Positions 9,481 through 21,183 of a DNA stretch of 64,000 bases are shown here, in pieces (position 1 is the stretch's first letter; the number at the start of each line of letters is the position of its first letter). Below the pieces are notes generated by a model. The model did not search any database. It saw only the letters and a program-made list of their open reading frames with translations, and was not told the DNA's origin. The translations under genes were made by a program, and so were the position numbers. Location: positions 186,001 through 250,000 of the forward strand of contig CAJNAR010000147.1 of NCBI GenBank assembly GCA_905220665.1, in the 5' to 3' direction. The DNA comes from Albugo candida (lineage: Eukaryota > Oomycota > Peronosporomycetes > Albuginales > Albuginaceae).

Positions 9481-11697
9481 CTAACGAGCCAGATTTTTGG
9501 CTTTGGCGAAGTTTGCATCATTGACTGCATGAGAGCTTGCTTCGTAACTGCAAAACACGCAATCACAAAAGGATGGATAGGATAGCAATTGATCTTGTGT
9601 ATATGGCAGCAGCATGGCGTATACTGCTTCTGTATCAAGCTGACAGGCTCTCAACGTTTCGACTGCCTGAGCAATTGGAATGACACCTTGTTTGTGCTCA
9701 TCGCACTGCCTAAACATTGATCGAAGACGTGGATATGCTTTCAGCTTTTTTGTTGGGTCAGCGGTATCATCATTGCGCTTCGGATAATTCGTCTCCAACG
9801 CCAGAGATGCTAGCATGTCCGCAAAGTCATCATAAAGGAATTCAGCTTTCGCTGTTGTCGAAGCCTCATTTTTCAAGCAGAGACAGAATCGAGCTAGAGT
9901 GACGAGTTCTTGTTCAACCAAGTTGCCAAACGGCTCAATTTTTTCCAGAATCGCACGAGCTACATCAAGGGGTAGAATTCCATTATTCTTTGAGTCTGCC
10001 TTCCGAAATATCTGACGCATGGCATTCAACTGGAAGCTAGATCCAATCCTTCTCCGGATAGAGGCTAGGATACTTTTTGCGTTAGAGTATGGAAATATAT
10101 CTGGCCGACTTTCGCAAAATCGCAGTGTTGCATCATCTGTACCAATAATCTTTAGCGACTGGTAAGGCGTGAACATGAATGAGATGATTGCACCGACGTA
10201 GAAATCAGCAGCGACAAAGTAAGTGGGTTGGTCTAATGAAGCGGCAGGCATATCTTTTGAGCACTTCTTATATCGACCACGTTGGAGAAAGCGTCCGCCG
10301 ATCAAACCAGTATTACTTTCAGAAATTTCATCTATCGATAGAGTGTCATTCTCCATGTAATATATCAGGATGAATTGTCTAGTACGATCCACTTTGGTAT
10401 GGACTGCGTGAGGAACGAATTTGGCTTGAAATCGAAGTATTTTTTTGTCAAAAGTGTCATCGAATGCAACAATGTGGCTATCACGATCAGGAAATGGGCT
10501 CGATAGAGCGGCTGAACTATCTCTTTGAGCATATAAGCGCCGGGGAAGGTTGTGCATTTGTGATATGTGTTTCGGTACATAATGTCCGTTCTCCCACTCC
10601 TTCTCGCTTCCGTTGTCACCTTTTTCTTGCTCAATTCCAAAGGTATTCCAGTAGTACTTCTTTGTGAAATCATCGCAATTTTCCAGCAGGAAGTTCCTTG
10701 AGTGTATTCGTATGGTCCGTCCACAAACAAGATCTTGCTCGGTGATGAAGGGCATAGCATCAGAAGAGGATTGAGCTGAAAGTGGCGAGCTCCAGCCTTT
10801 GCCGTCATTTCGCACTCTTTGACGTGATATCAGCAATGCAAAGTGTCCTCGTCCAGTAAAATTCCTTTCAGTTTTCGGCTCCACGACCTCTAGCGTATGA
10901 TCTTCCAGATAGTAATGCAACGTATATTTTCGAAGCTCGGGGTACAATGGATGATCATCATGCCACGAGACATCAAAACGCAAGACTTTATGGTAATTGT
11001 CGTTATAGTCCCAGAAAGCTTTTCTTCGATCGATGGCACTACCGTTCATTTTCCCAGCTTGTTTCGGAGGTGGAAGCAGCTCCGGTTGAGGGTACGGCTG
11101 AGGTGGTCCCAGTTCTATTGAAAGCTCGCGCTCGTAGTACGTTCGTGTTGCAGCATCACAATCGACGATCCAAAAGTCACGGCCGTAAATGTGAAGCGAC
11201 TTCCCAATCCCAAAATCCGCAACAGAGAATGGCGCGTTATTTGGCTTTCGGACCAAATGTTTTTTCATGAATTCGCCTTGCAACATACCGCTGTTGGGAG
11301 TCTTGGGCTCTAAAATGGAAATCGTATGATCGCACAAATGAAATTTTATGACTACGCGTCGAATCCGATCAACAAAGCCACCGCTATAATCGGCTAACTT
11401 CTCGATACAATAGCCAAAATAGCGCAAAACCCGGTCATCGTGCCGCAACCAAGGAGGCATAGAGCTTTTAAAAAGTTTTATAGTATCGGGCATCGTCTGA
11501 TGTGGACGGGATTCTAGTGATAGATTGTTGCTAGCAGATGACAGTGGCCGTATTTCGTATACCTGATTGGGCATTCTAGCATCATATAGGTGCTCCATGC
11601 TGTGTGGTCGACGAAAATGTGGTCGCCGCAATCTGTCATAGTAATCTGATCGTATTCCTGGAAGAAGAGGGATAGAGCCTGTAGCATACCCAGTCAT
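9481..11697 (-). CDS. EFHC-type axonemal protein with three DM10 domains
   Basis: This is a single exon of about 738 residues. The frame is open from a TTG at 11757 and the first ATG is 11697. EFHC1/2-type proteins are microtubule inner proteins of ciliary doublets. Three DM10 repeats can be seen, roughly residues 80-190, 235-345 and 420-530; each ends with an aromatic/Asp segment such as GRDFWIVDCDAATRTYY, SRNFLLENCDDFTKKYY and LKIIGTDDATLRFCE. An EF-hand-like region follows (FRKADSKNNGILPLDVARAIL), with a second weaker one near MFRQCDEHKQGVIPI. Length and order match EFHC1. The gene implies a flagellate stage such as the zoospore. Confidence 0.9.
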   Translation of the reverse strand: MTGYATGSIPLLPGIRSDYYDRLRRPHFRRPHSMEHLYDARMPNQVYEIRPLSSASNNLSLESRPHQTMPDTIKLFKSSMPPWLRHDDRVLRYFGYCIEKLADYSGGFVDRIRRVVIKFHLCDHTISILEPKTPNSGMLQGEFMKKHLVRKPNNAPFSVADFGIGKSLHIYGRDFWIVDCDAATRTYYERELSIELGPPQPYPQPELLPPPKQAGKMNGSAIDRRKAFWDYNDNYHKVLRFDVSWHDDHPLYPELRKYTLHYYLEDHTLEVVEPKTERNFTGRGHFALLISRQRVRNDGKGWSSPLSAQSSSDAMPFITEQDLVCGRTIRIHSRNFLLENCDDFTKKYYWNTFGIEQEKGDNGSEKEWENGHYVPKHISQMHNLPRRLYAQRDSSAALSSPFPDRDSHIVAFDDTFDKKILRFQAKFVPHAVHTKVDRTRQFILIYYMENDTLSIDEISESNTGLIGGRFLQRGRYKKCSKDMPAASLDQPTYFVAADFYVGAIISFMFTPYQSLKIIGTDDATLRFCESRPDIFPYSNAKSILASIRRRIGSSFQLNAMRQIFRKADSKNNGILPLDVARAILEKIEPFGNLVEQELVTLARFCLCLKNEASTTAKAEFLYDDFADMLASLALETNYPKRNDDTADPTKKLKAYPRLRSMFRQCDEHKQGVIPIAQAVETLRACQLDTEAVYAMLLPYTQDQLLSYPSFCDCVFCSYEASSHAVNDANFAKAKNLAR

Positions 11698-11977
11698 ACT
11701 TCCATCAACGGGTCGCAAACTGGTGACGAGTAGGCGCTCGCATGGAGATCGTAACAATCACATCTTGCTCGTAATGTCTCAGGACACTCAATCTAACGTC
11801 TCAGGCGTTGGACAGTAGCCATCACGTGACATTGATGCTATTGACTACTATGGAGCGACGTAGATGTGCGTTTGGCAATCGCTTCAAGATCATCTTCTTT
11901 CAATCACGAGTAGTGATCGTGTGTCGTGCTTTACGAAAGTCGGCACAAATAATTTTGGCATCTCGTACAAAGACAAA

Positions 11978-13687
11978 ATGAAAATCGTGTTGATTTGCTT
12001 CATGACAGCGTTTGTGCTTGTTTATGGTCAAGAGAAGAATGACGCTAGTGTGAGTAGTGCAAACAACAGCAGCTCAAGTAACCAAACGGAACAAGCAATG
12101 TCGACACCCGAATGCGGTCCTCGTATTCGCAAGTCTTGGGATCGATTAACCAGTTTGGAAAAGGAGACTTATCTGGAGGCGATTGCCAAATCAATGGATG
12201 ATGGTCTGTATAGTCAATTTGTTGAAGTGCACACAGAGGAATTGACAGCGTCCGAAGCCCATCAAACTTGCATGTTTCTGTATTGGCATCGACTTCTTCT
12301 TTTAGGATTTGAAAACATGTTGCGCAGCTACGGTGGAGTCTTCTCGTGCATTACGGTGCCATACTGGAATTATGTGGATCATAACGCACGATTTTTGAAT
12401 GGACTCTGTGACAGTATGGAAGATTGTGCTCTGATATTGCGCGAGTTGGGTGGATCCAGTCGAGGAGAGCGAAGGTCGATTGAAATCAATGGCACCCCCA
12501 TTCGTGGAAGCAATTACCGCTGTATTTCGAGCCATCCCTTAAACCATTTCTGCGAAGATTCACTTCGAGATTCTTCGGATTGTGCTGGATGCGTTCCAAG
12601 AGGACCGTGGAGCGAGACTCCATTTCCGCCGACAGCCAGTATCAGCTCGCTACTGCGACAGCTTTATGAGACGCCAACTATCACCGCAGTTGCTGAGAAC
12701 TTGGAGCAAGGTCTTCACAGTAAGTACATTTTGACCTTGTGGGCGTCTGATCGACTCTAATGCTATTTCGCTGAGATAGATACCATACATAATGCATTGA
12801 GTGGCGCTATGGCATTTTTAGAAGCCCCGTCGGATCCTATTTTCTGGTCACATCATGCATCGCTGGATCTCTTACATTCTATATTCTATCACTGTGTTGT
12901 GGGTGATGATACTCGATTCCGTGCCGATCAGATCAAAATGAATGACCCTCATCAGTTCTTAGAATGCAGCCGCCGGATGCCCTTACCTAGCGATCGTGCA
13001 ATCGATCAAGAAACGCTAATGGCACAATCGCAGCCAGTGATGCGAAGCGGTGGGGCCATGGGTCTCTCTCCAGCTTCTGTCTGGGACTCGAACCATCCGC
13101 TCTATCGCTTTTTCGCCAATCTACCTCGACAGTACCTAGAGATCTCGGATATTCGCAATTTGGGGCCGCTCACTTACAATTATGAACTAGTGGGTTTGTT
13201 GCAAGATATGTATACGCGATGTATTGATCTGGATCTGTTAACATCCTCGATCAGCGGAATGGAACGAAGACTGGACGAGGAAATGGCGGTTTTCTCGGGT
13301 CCAGTTCTGATAGAAGATGTGAATGGAAATCAAGCTTTTGCCGAAAACTTATGGTTCCCGAAAGTTTTGGAGCAAACGATGACTTTTTTTTCATCGTTTC
13401 AGCATCCGAATGAAACAATGGACATTGGCACAAACTCGGTCGGCGAGGTATTGAAAGAGATGGAGAAGATGACGTGCCTGTTTTACCAAATGTGTCGCGG
13501 TCCAGTTCAAGACTTTACGGCCGAGTTTCGTCACAATTTTGCCAATGCTCGTATGAGTCCATGTACTCGTGTGATTGCGGATATTGAGGCTGGAAGAGAT
13601 ACCATGAAAGTACCGAATTGGAAGGAGATCATGCTGGAATCGCTCCCGTGTGACACAAAAGCTCACAAAGAGACCACCTCAGGCTGA
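11978..13687 (+). CDS. Secreted tyrosinase (type-3 copper oxidase)
   Basis: Exons 11978-12719 and 12780-13687 encode 549 residues. Tyrosinases hydroxylate monophenols and oxidise diphenols to quinones. The start chosen is the Met that begins a clear signal peptide (MKIVLICFMTAFVLVYGQ); an upstream in-frame ATG at 11864 would bury it. CuA ligands fit His85, His95 and His104. CuB ligands fit His247 and His251, at the exon junction, and His273 in FWSHH. The 60-nt intron (GTAAGT...GATAG) falls inside the CuB HxxxH motif and its removal restores it. Cysteines in the CuB-preceding region suggest disulphides, and an Asn/Ser-rich segment follows the signal peptide. It probably acts in the wall or extracellular space; substrates cannot be read. 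Confidence 0.88.
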
Positions 13688-13933
13688 TCAATTCGGGTCT
13701 GCGATTTAGTCTTGGCTTGTTTGATAGGGAGATTTGTAAAAGAAAAATAGCATGTATGATTTCGACCCACAACACAATTTTTTAATTGAAATGGCGAGTG
13801 AGATCACGCAGCTTCCATCTCAAGTGCACTCCTGGGATTTCCAATGTACGGGCCTTTCCGAAGGTGTGCCTTCAATTTTAGCAAGATGCTCGTATCTATC
13901 ATGTAATGCCTTGAGCCGATAATGTGATAAGAC

Positions 13934-15887
13934 TCAGGTTATATACGGACCGAGAAGATTTGTAAATGGAGAGGCCAAGATTGCATCAACCACCGCAAAC
14001 TTCCATTCACGGCATTCCTTGGTGGGCTCTGTGTTGCGATCCAAAATATACTCAAAGAAACCACCGTACGAGATCAGCGCTTGTAATCCCCATTCAGCGT
14101 TTTGTGCCGCGACGGCTTGCAGCAGCCCGTACACTGCTATCCGAAGTTCTTCGAACGGCTGCTTTAATAAAAACATGAGATACTCAGTGGTAGAATCCGA
14201 TCTGGAAGCACGCCCTAACGCCTCATAAATGGTCTTGTTTAAATTCCAAATCTCAGCATCTTTTTCCAAGATGTCACAGCTTTCATGTTGCAATCGAGTC
14301 GGTTCTGCTAAAACTTTTTTGACGCTATGAAGACAATTCACTTTCAGAGGCATCTTGAGTGAGCTTGCCATTTCGAGATATTGCGAGCATATCTCATGTT
14401 GTATCAGCACTTGCAGTTCTAGTGGCATAAAAAATCGTGAGAATGTCAACTCTTCTGATGAAGATCTCACCCTTATAAGAGGACGCAGCGAAAGCCCCTA
14501 TAGCATCCATTGCTGCAATCTTTTGAATGTCCTCCGGATCTTGCAGTTTATCTTTGACTTTATCGAAGAATGCCTGGGTTAATACAGGATCGCCCCAATT
14601 CCAGCACTTGACGTTCAATTCTGCAACTTTTGTAGACACTTCCCCAATAAAACGAAGTGATTCTGTGCCAACAAGTGGATCTATCATCAAATGCGGTTGC
14701 AAGTTTGTTTTTTCAGTCAAATCGTAATGCATGACTTTATACCTTCCGCCATCGCTAATAGATTACGAAGAGTGTCTGCGAGATAGAATGACTGTTATCA
14801 TATAGTCGCGGCAAAACCGGCGATGTTACGTGAAAGCACCTGAATCCGAGATAAACTGAAGCCCAGCTTTTGTTTGACAGAGCTTTGGAAGAAGTTCTAT
14901 GATATTCAAAATCAACAGGCTATCGTTGGATTCGAGGTATCCGAGAATCTAAAGGATTTAGACTCAGAGATTAATACCAACATGCTCGCTTTGAACTTGA
15001 CTTACAAGTTTCATCGAGCCCGAGGAAGCAACATACTGAGCCACTTTTTCGGTGGAACACAGACGTGCGATCGTCTCCAAATATCTCATCAGCTCAACAC
15101 TTTTACCACCAGTATCACTGCAAGCATCCAAGTTGTAGTGTAACATATATGAAAAGTCTGCAAGAATATCACCATTCTAGCGCATTCTGGTGCAGCACGT
15201 CCACAAGAGTCTCATGCACTTCCGATCCATCGCCAGTCGCAAGCTACAATGTACTGCTTCATATCGCTATAATCGAATACTGTTGGAGAGTATCCTTCAC
15301 CTTCACCACCACATTAGAAGCTTTACTTGATATGTCACCATTCTCTGATGCAATCAAATCACAGATCGCATGCATGATCTCATTATCCGCCTAAACGAAG
15401 TGTAAGGTTATCGAAAAAGAGACTCCATCACACTAGTGAGCGTCCCACCAGCACTCCATTCTCCGATGGCGTTTTTGATCGACTGTTCTTGTACAATTGA
15501 GCTTCCACCTGCGCAAGTGTCAGCTCCTGAGCTTGTTCTTCGTGATGGCGAAGGCCCCCTAAAATGAAGGCTAATGTCTTTAAGCATGTGAGTCAGTCGT
15601 CAGCAAAATGTCGATGAACTGTGCTCAGAAACCTGCTTTGACTGGAAAAATTGAGGATCAACAGCGTTGCACGATAATAAGTGGTCGATACAGGCGCAGA
15701 CTGTTTTGACTCTGGATGAGTTCTGTGTGTCGCTCGCGTCGTCTAAGCACTTAAATAATGTCTCCAGTGATACTTTCTCTTTGAATGCATGTTCAATTGC
15801 AGAGTCTTTATCATTCGCGCTAAATCTACTTGATCGAGCCACAATTTGCTCGTGGAACGCATCGATTTCCAGCCAGATTTCCTCCAT
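13934..15887 (-). CDS. PSMD5-like 26S proteasome assembly chaperone (S5b/Hsm3 group)
   Basis: Nine exons on the minus strand: 15887-15633, 15577-15449, 15390-15301, 15243-15173, 15117-15006, 14948-14840, 14775-14743, 14680-14471 and 14418-13934, giving 497 residues (human PSMD5 has 504). PSMD5 helps assemble the proteasome base by binding Rpt subunits. The joined protein is an all-helical HEAT-type repeat. GGLRHHEEQAQELTLAQ, the VASSGSMKLILGYLES region and the late GLQALISYGGFFEYILDR align in order with the family, including the characteristic GF.EYi.DR segment near the end. All eight introns are 52-64 nt with GT-AG ends, and all phases agree. Confidence 0.82.
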
Positions 15888-16043
15888 AGTAAAAGCGTTA
15901 ATTTATATTATGATCATATTATATCAACTGATTGAGCTATCGATGATCGCATCGTAGCTCATTATGGAACGCGTCAAGGTAAGCGCCGCCAGATGCAACA
16001 AATCATGTCATGTAATCCTTGCGCTATGATTATCATCGTGTAT

Positions 16044-17697
16044 CTATTGACTGACAAGTGACTTCTGTATAAATTGTCGGATACTTTCGATTCCATTGCT
16101 CGAGATCGCCAGTTTGAGATGAATTGGATCTGTCCAAGTGAGGAAGCGCTGTTTTTGCGCATATACCCGCACTTGTTCGAATTCCTCTTTACTATTGAAT
16201 CCGTCAAAGAGTATACCATCGATAAATCTGATGCGATTCCTTTCTTTCTATCGTCTCAGTAGCATTTTTATAAACAAATAGAACGAGGAATACTCTGAGT
16301 GTTGCTCTTACCTCCCATAGATAGATTTGGTCTGCAATATTTTCCGGTACGATTGGGTTGTTCTTTTTCATCCTTGGGTGAGCGTGCTTTAGCAGAAAGT
16401 CGTAAATTTGTTGCGCTGATATGCCGTGAACCAATGCCGAACGCAAACTTTCTCGAGTGATGAATCCGATCGCAAGATTTGGAAGGCGAGCCTATTCAAT
16501 TGGTAGCGTCAAAAAATTCATTCACGTTGCACTACAAGATGCGTACCACAATATCCACAAAGACGCTCAGCATGGCAATATGCAATGTCGATGTCGTATA
16601 TGCATACACCTTGAAGTTGGTTTCTACAATGGTGGATAAGTCTGACATTGACGACATGTGCGGTCGGGCCACTTGAGCTTCGCTGTAATTTGATGCAGTC
16701 GTTCCGCCAAATATCAAATTTACCGCTAGGCTGGTTGTATAAAATCGATCGCTGTTTGATCGTTTGCGATATAGTAGACCAAAATTGTTGAAATCAGTCA
16801 ATAGCAGCTGTTGCGTCTTGGTCAGATCTTGGACAGGATAGTATGCGTTCACTTGACAATAACTTATCTGAAAAAGAAATTGCAGAATATCTTCTTGCTT
16901 CAAGGCACCTGTGCGATCAAGTGTCTTGATATATTCTAAAATGAAAATCCACATCTGTATATGAATATCCTTCAACATGAATTCATAGCCTTTGTCTGTG
17001 ATATGGAGTGCCCGTTGATCAACCGACGATTGCATTAGATTGGTGCGCAGAAGAATATCAACAACAGCCTGTGGTGGGTCTGGTACGCTTGTTGAGCCAA
17101 CCATATAATGTAGTACAGCATCCCAATGTGAGCGCGCGTATCGCTCTAATTCAGTGGAAGTGAAGGATACTTCCATATCTTTTCCTAGTTTTCTACGACC
17201 CTCTTCCCAAGGACATCCTCCTAAATGACACAGTGCATACTTTTTCGCCTTATATCAGCCTGTTCAAAAATATTCAAGACAAAATGGGAACCTTGAGCTG
17301 TTTTTGAAATCCCGTGTGCAGCTGGTAGGAATCGGTAGATGATTGCGCAAAAATACGTAGTTTACGTAGCTATATACGACAGCAATTAGTGTAAAGCTTT
17401 GTGCATATTGAGATATAGGAAACGTCTTACTTTGCTTATTGAATGCTTGTACATATCCTCGATAGTTAGCGGCTTTTTCTTTCCTAGATTAGTGGATGAA
17501 TTATCTTGTACCTGCGTGACAAGCCATTCACGTAGTACTTGTTCTTGCACGACTGTGTTGCATGACAGAAGACGCATCACAAATTGTTGTGCAATGGATG
17601 GAAGTGATTGGAATACAGCTTGGCACACCCATGGGTCTGCATATAGGCTTTCCAATGTCGCATTTGGCAACGTCTCCAAAAATTCAAAGGCATCCAT
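16044..17697 (-). CDS. TFB2: TFIIH core subunit TFB2/p52 (GTF2H4)
   Basis: Exons on the minus strand are 17697-17431, 17369-17292, 17239-16547, 16491-16312 and 16247-16044, giving 473 residues. TFB2 anchors and stimulates the XPB helicase in transcription initiation and nucleotide excision repair. Family landmarks in order: LESLYADPWVCQAVFQSLP (start), the HWDAVLHYMVGS segment, ILQFLFQISYC, IVETNFKVYAYT, ITRESLRSALVHGISAQQI, HPRMKKNNPIVPENIADQI, and a C-terminal domain ending in a helix after FEQVRVYAQKQRFLTW. Intron 3 cuts between FVDIV and ARLPNLAIGF and restores the family pattern. The frame opens at a GTG at 17739, but the ATG at 17697 gives the family start. It is divergent from the USP gene by 166 bp. 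Confidence 0.9.
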
Positions 17698-17863
17698 TCC
17701 AGACTCTATCCTATGGTGTGTACCACTATTGCGGTACACTGTACTTCAACGGCGGTACAGCTCTCTCCTCTTGGCGCGAAGACGGAAGAAAACGCGCGTG
17801 AGATTAGTGCATGCATTTGCGGAGTTAATTCTAACACGCTGTCTGATAGCGTCCACATATTAC

Positions 17864-20857
17864 ATGGAGATTCAGGTAGAATTATATTGATATATATGTA
17901 TTCCTGTTTTTAATCTTGATTTGTCAGTGTGCTGCAGCTGTGAAGTACCAAAATGCTAACACGGACAATGGAGCGGTTACAGAGAAACTGAGTGAGCAAC
18001 TTTTTCTAAGGACGGAAATGGGGAATGCAAGACTTGCTTGCTGCGACCGTACAATGTACATCAATGGGGCTCGTATTGATGAAATCAAAGTACCTAGAAC
18101 CGTTGGGCATTGCCAATGGAAGGTCACCAATGAAAATCATTCTTTTACTTTTGCCTTGGATATGACAAAAGAATCCTCTGAGAAATTTATCACTGAACTT
18201 CGACAGCAGAGTGATGGAAAAGCTCGACGTGAACTTGCAGAGAGGAAAAAACAGATCAGGAATAATCTTGCGCGAAGCCAAAAGTCAAGCATCCAGCCAG
18301 AATATAAGTTAAATGAAAAATTAACGCCGCGTCGGCGAAGCAACAACGTTAGGCTGACAGTGGCGACATCTCCAAATGATCTTAGGACGTCTCCGAGTTT
18401 GACCTCGACACCTTTCAGAAATCCACAAGCCGTTCCTTCTTCGATAAGATCTCCTTATCGTTCACCGTTTGCTAGAGCAGGTTCAAAGCGACAAGCTTTA
18501 TCTCCACTTCCAGTCGTACCTTCTGGATACGATAGCTCCACAGTCAGACCAGTAGTGAGAAGATCTAGCGAAGATTCAACAGCAAGAAAAAAATGGCTGA
18601 GTCCGACCCAATTGCGCAAAACTAGAGCAAACTTTACACCCCCATGTATACAGAGGGATACCAAAACTTCCGTCTCTCATTCAGGCGATCAAGCATTGCC
18701 TATTACAAGGTCGCTAAGCCATGCAAAGCAGGTTGGGAAGTGTCGCGTTCGCTCACTTTCACAAATGCTGGATGGTGTTCCAACTGCGGACCCGAATACG
18801 CCAATCGATACTGAAGAATCCTTGCCACCTACACCCAAACAAGAATCATTTGGGCAGCTACGTTCGCCCGATTTGGAGAGGCTGAATGTCGAGGATCAAG
18901 TCTTGGACACAGAAACGATTTCACTGATGCATGGTCTGCTAAATATGGGTAATAATTGCTATATGAATGCAATACTGCAAGCACTCGCATCTCTTTCTGA
19001 TTTTGTCCGAGATCTACGACGCGACAACTGGCTCATCTCCGCAGTACAGACACAGCTAGCTACTCCACGTCAGGAAGACGTCTCCATAGAGACTCCGAGT
19101 GAAGATTTTATAAGAACTTTTGTACATGATGCCCAGGCTCACCACCGAGAGATCACAAACAGTAGAAGAGAGGTCGTGGAAAATACAAAGTTTGCGTTGT
19201 ACGACGCACTTGATGATATATTATGTTCTATTGTCAACGGAGAGGAAAGCCCTATCAGTCCAGAACGAATCAAGTGGGTCATGGGACAAAGAAAGTTCAT
19301 TTTTGCAAAGTAGGTTGCCATGCTCGCTTTCTTGAGTATGAGATGAGACTGATGCGTTCAGTCTTTTCACGTAGCCATTCACAGCAGGATGCACATGAAT
19401 TTCTGGTCAACGTACTGGATGAATTGGAAAAAGATTCTGAAGAAATGGTGAATGATATGTGCGCTCGTATTAGGAATGAGATGAATGAGCGTAATCTCTC
19501 AAGTCAAAGGAGTCGAGATATTGTATCCAATTCACCCTCACGAATCAGCACAGTATCGGATACAAGTGACTCGCTACTATTGGATAAAGAGAATGTAGCA
19601 CCAAATGTGCTTGCCAACGTTACTTCCACGGATCCGGAAGGTGTGGCTTCTGATACAAAAACACATAATCGATGCAGAAATGGCATGGCTCCAACAACTT
19701 TGAATGAAATTCTCCCCGTGCAGTATTTCCGAGGACAAATGGTCCAGACCTTGACATGTGTTTCTTGCCAATATAGTCGAAGACAAATGGAGCACTTTTA
19801 TGATTTGTCGCTAGACCTACCACCACAACCAGATCGAAGAAAGCATGCAAGCTGTTCGTCCAATCAGACCATTTCGACAGCTTCTCAAGACTTCTCTATG
19901 GAAAATGCTGATAATCAAGAAGAGACCATCAAATGTTATTGTGGGGAACCCGTGCTGTCCCAGCATCTAGATCATGACACACAAGTACTTCTTACTTGCG
20001 CAAAGCAGACGTGTAGTTTTCGCAAGAAAGAGAAGCGAGAGACTCAGTTAGAAAACGAGCCGACTGATTCTGACCTCTTTCCATCAGGAGAAACTGCTGC
20101 AACCATAGACGTACTTTTGAACGACCAACAGGGCTCAAATGCTCCTCCTGGAGCGTCCAAGATCGATACGCAGACGTCAAATACAGTATCACCGTTCGAG
20201 AGCACGGTCGAAAGCACGGGTGACTGGATTTGGCAGCTGGAGGATGTGATCACCGATCTGTTCAGACCGCAACAGCTGGACCTCAAATGCGAAGAATGTA
20301 AAATCGGAAAAGAAGCTGAAATGATGTATCGGATAGCGGAATTTCCTCGAGTTTTGATTCTTCATTTGAAACGATTCGAATTGGATCCGTGGCAAGGAAC
20401 ATTGATCAAACGCTGTGATCAGATTGATTCTCCAATATGGCTCACATTCAATGCTGAAGGCATTTTATCCGATGATAATCTTGAGAAAGATACTGATAGG
20501 ATCTATCGGCTGCAGGTAAACTTTTGTATGATTTGGGGTATCGCTTAGCACTCATGGTACCTCGCTTAGAGTATAGTCCATCACTTGGGTCAAAGCCTTG
20601 ATCAAGGTCATTATATCGCGGATATTTGCGGACTCGATTCTACTCCCAAGCAACCAGAGTCGCCAGGGCGCATATGGCGAAGAATGAACGATCAATTCGA
20701 GCTGCAGGTACACATCTTATTTGATGATGTACCTGATTGTGGCTCATTTCTTTGGCCTTAGGTGTCTGAAGATCAAGTGCTGAGTTCGAGTCGAAGTCGC
20801 GAATCTTCGTATATGTTTTTTTTTGTTCAGCAAGACAAAGCCAAGATCGCTCCATAG
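17864..20857 (+). CDS. Ubiquitin carboxyl-terminal hydrolase (USP family)
   Basis: Exons 17864-17875, 17928-19309, 19375-20515, 20570-20707 and 20762-20857 encode 922 residues. USPs remove ubiquitin from proteins. The first coding exon holds only four codons (ATG GAG ATT CAG). The N-terminal 90 residues look like the PH-like domain of the USP26/29/37 group (QWKVTNENHSFTFAL). A basic, Ser/Pro-rich linker follows. The Cys box reads GNNCYMNAILQAL with Cys348; HSQQDAHEFL is split by the 65-nt third intron; GHY near His859 is the His box. A long insertion (residues about 480-780) lies between boxes and includes Cys pairs that could bind zinc (TCVSCQ and KCEECK). The splice at 19310-19374 is the least certain. 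Confidence 0.85.
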
Positions 20858-21024
20858 ATACAGAAGAAGCTCCGCAATGACGTGTAGTGAAGGATACGAG
20901 GGAGTCAGCAAAGATCACAAGTTAAGGTTGTCCCCAATAGCTTAGCAGCATTCTTCCTGCTCCTCGCCTGAAACCCGATTTGCCTTCCAGCAACACATTG
21001 GACTGATTGTGTTCGTTCGAATCC

Positions 21025-21183
21025 AAGACGACGTTTATCGACAACAATGAGATAGCGAGTCTTATGGATAGATTCTCTGAGAATGTCACCGGTGTGAAGT
21101 CACAAGCGCTTTTATTAGAAGCGACAATGGGTCAACTTGAATACGCAAACATGAATGTAAACTCATATGTCGTGCAAAATTAA
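21025..21183 (+). pseudogene. CHMP1/Did2-like fragment (possible relic)
   Basis: About 50 codons in frame, ending TAA at 21181-21183, include IASLMDRFSENV, SQALLLEATM and a short tail. This resembles the middle of ESCRT-III protein CHMP1/Did2, where an (M)D.F...(6)..Q...ME..M pattern occurs. There is no room upstream for the rest of a CHMP1 protein: the USP gene ends at 20857, about 170 bp before, and an in-frame TGA stands at 21004. I therefore read it as a possible fragment. Its stop overlaps the end of the reductase gene on the other strand by four bases. Chance resemblance cannot be excluded. Confidence 0.25.

Noticed and set aside
15391..15577. Apparent frameshift in the PSMD5 gene after LTLAQ
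   Set aside because: A 58-nt intron with GT-AG ends (15448-15391) removes the second frame, and the joined protein fits the family; no frameshift is needed.
21014..21030. tRNA-like B-box sequence (GTTCGAATCC)
   Set aside because: No matching A-box or acceptor stem at the right distance; lies inside the CHMP1-like frame.
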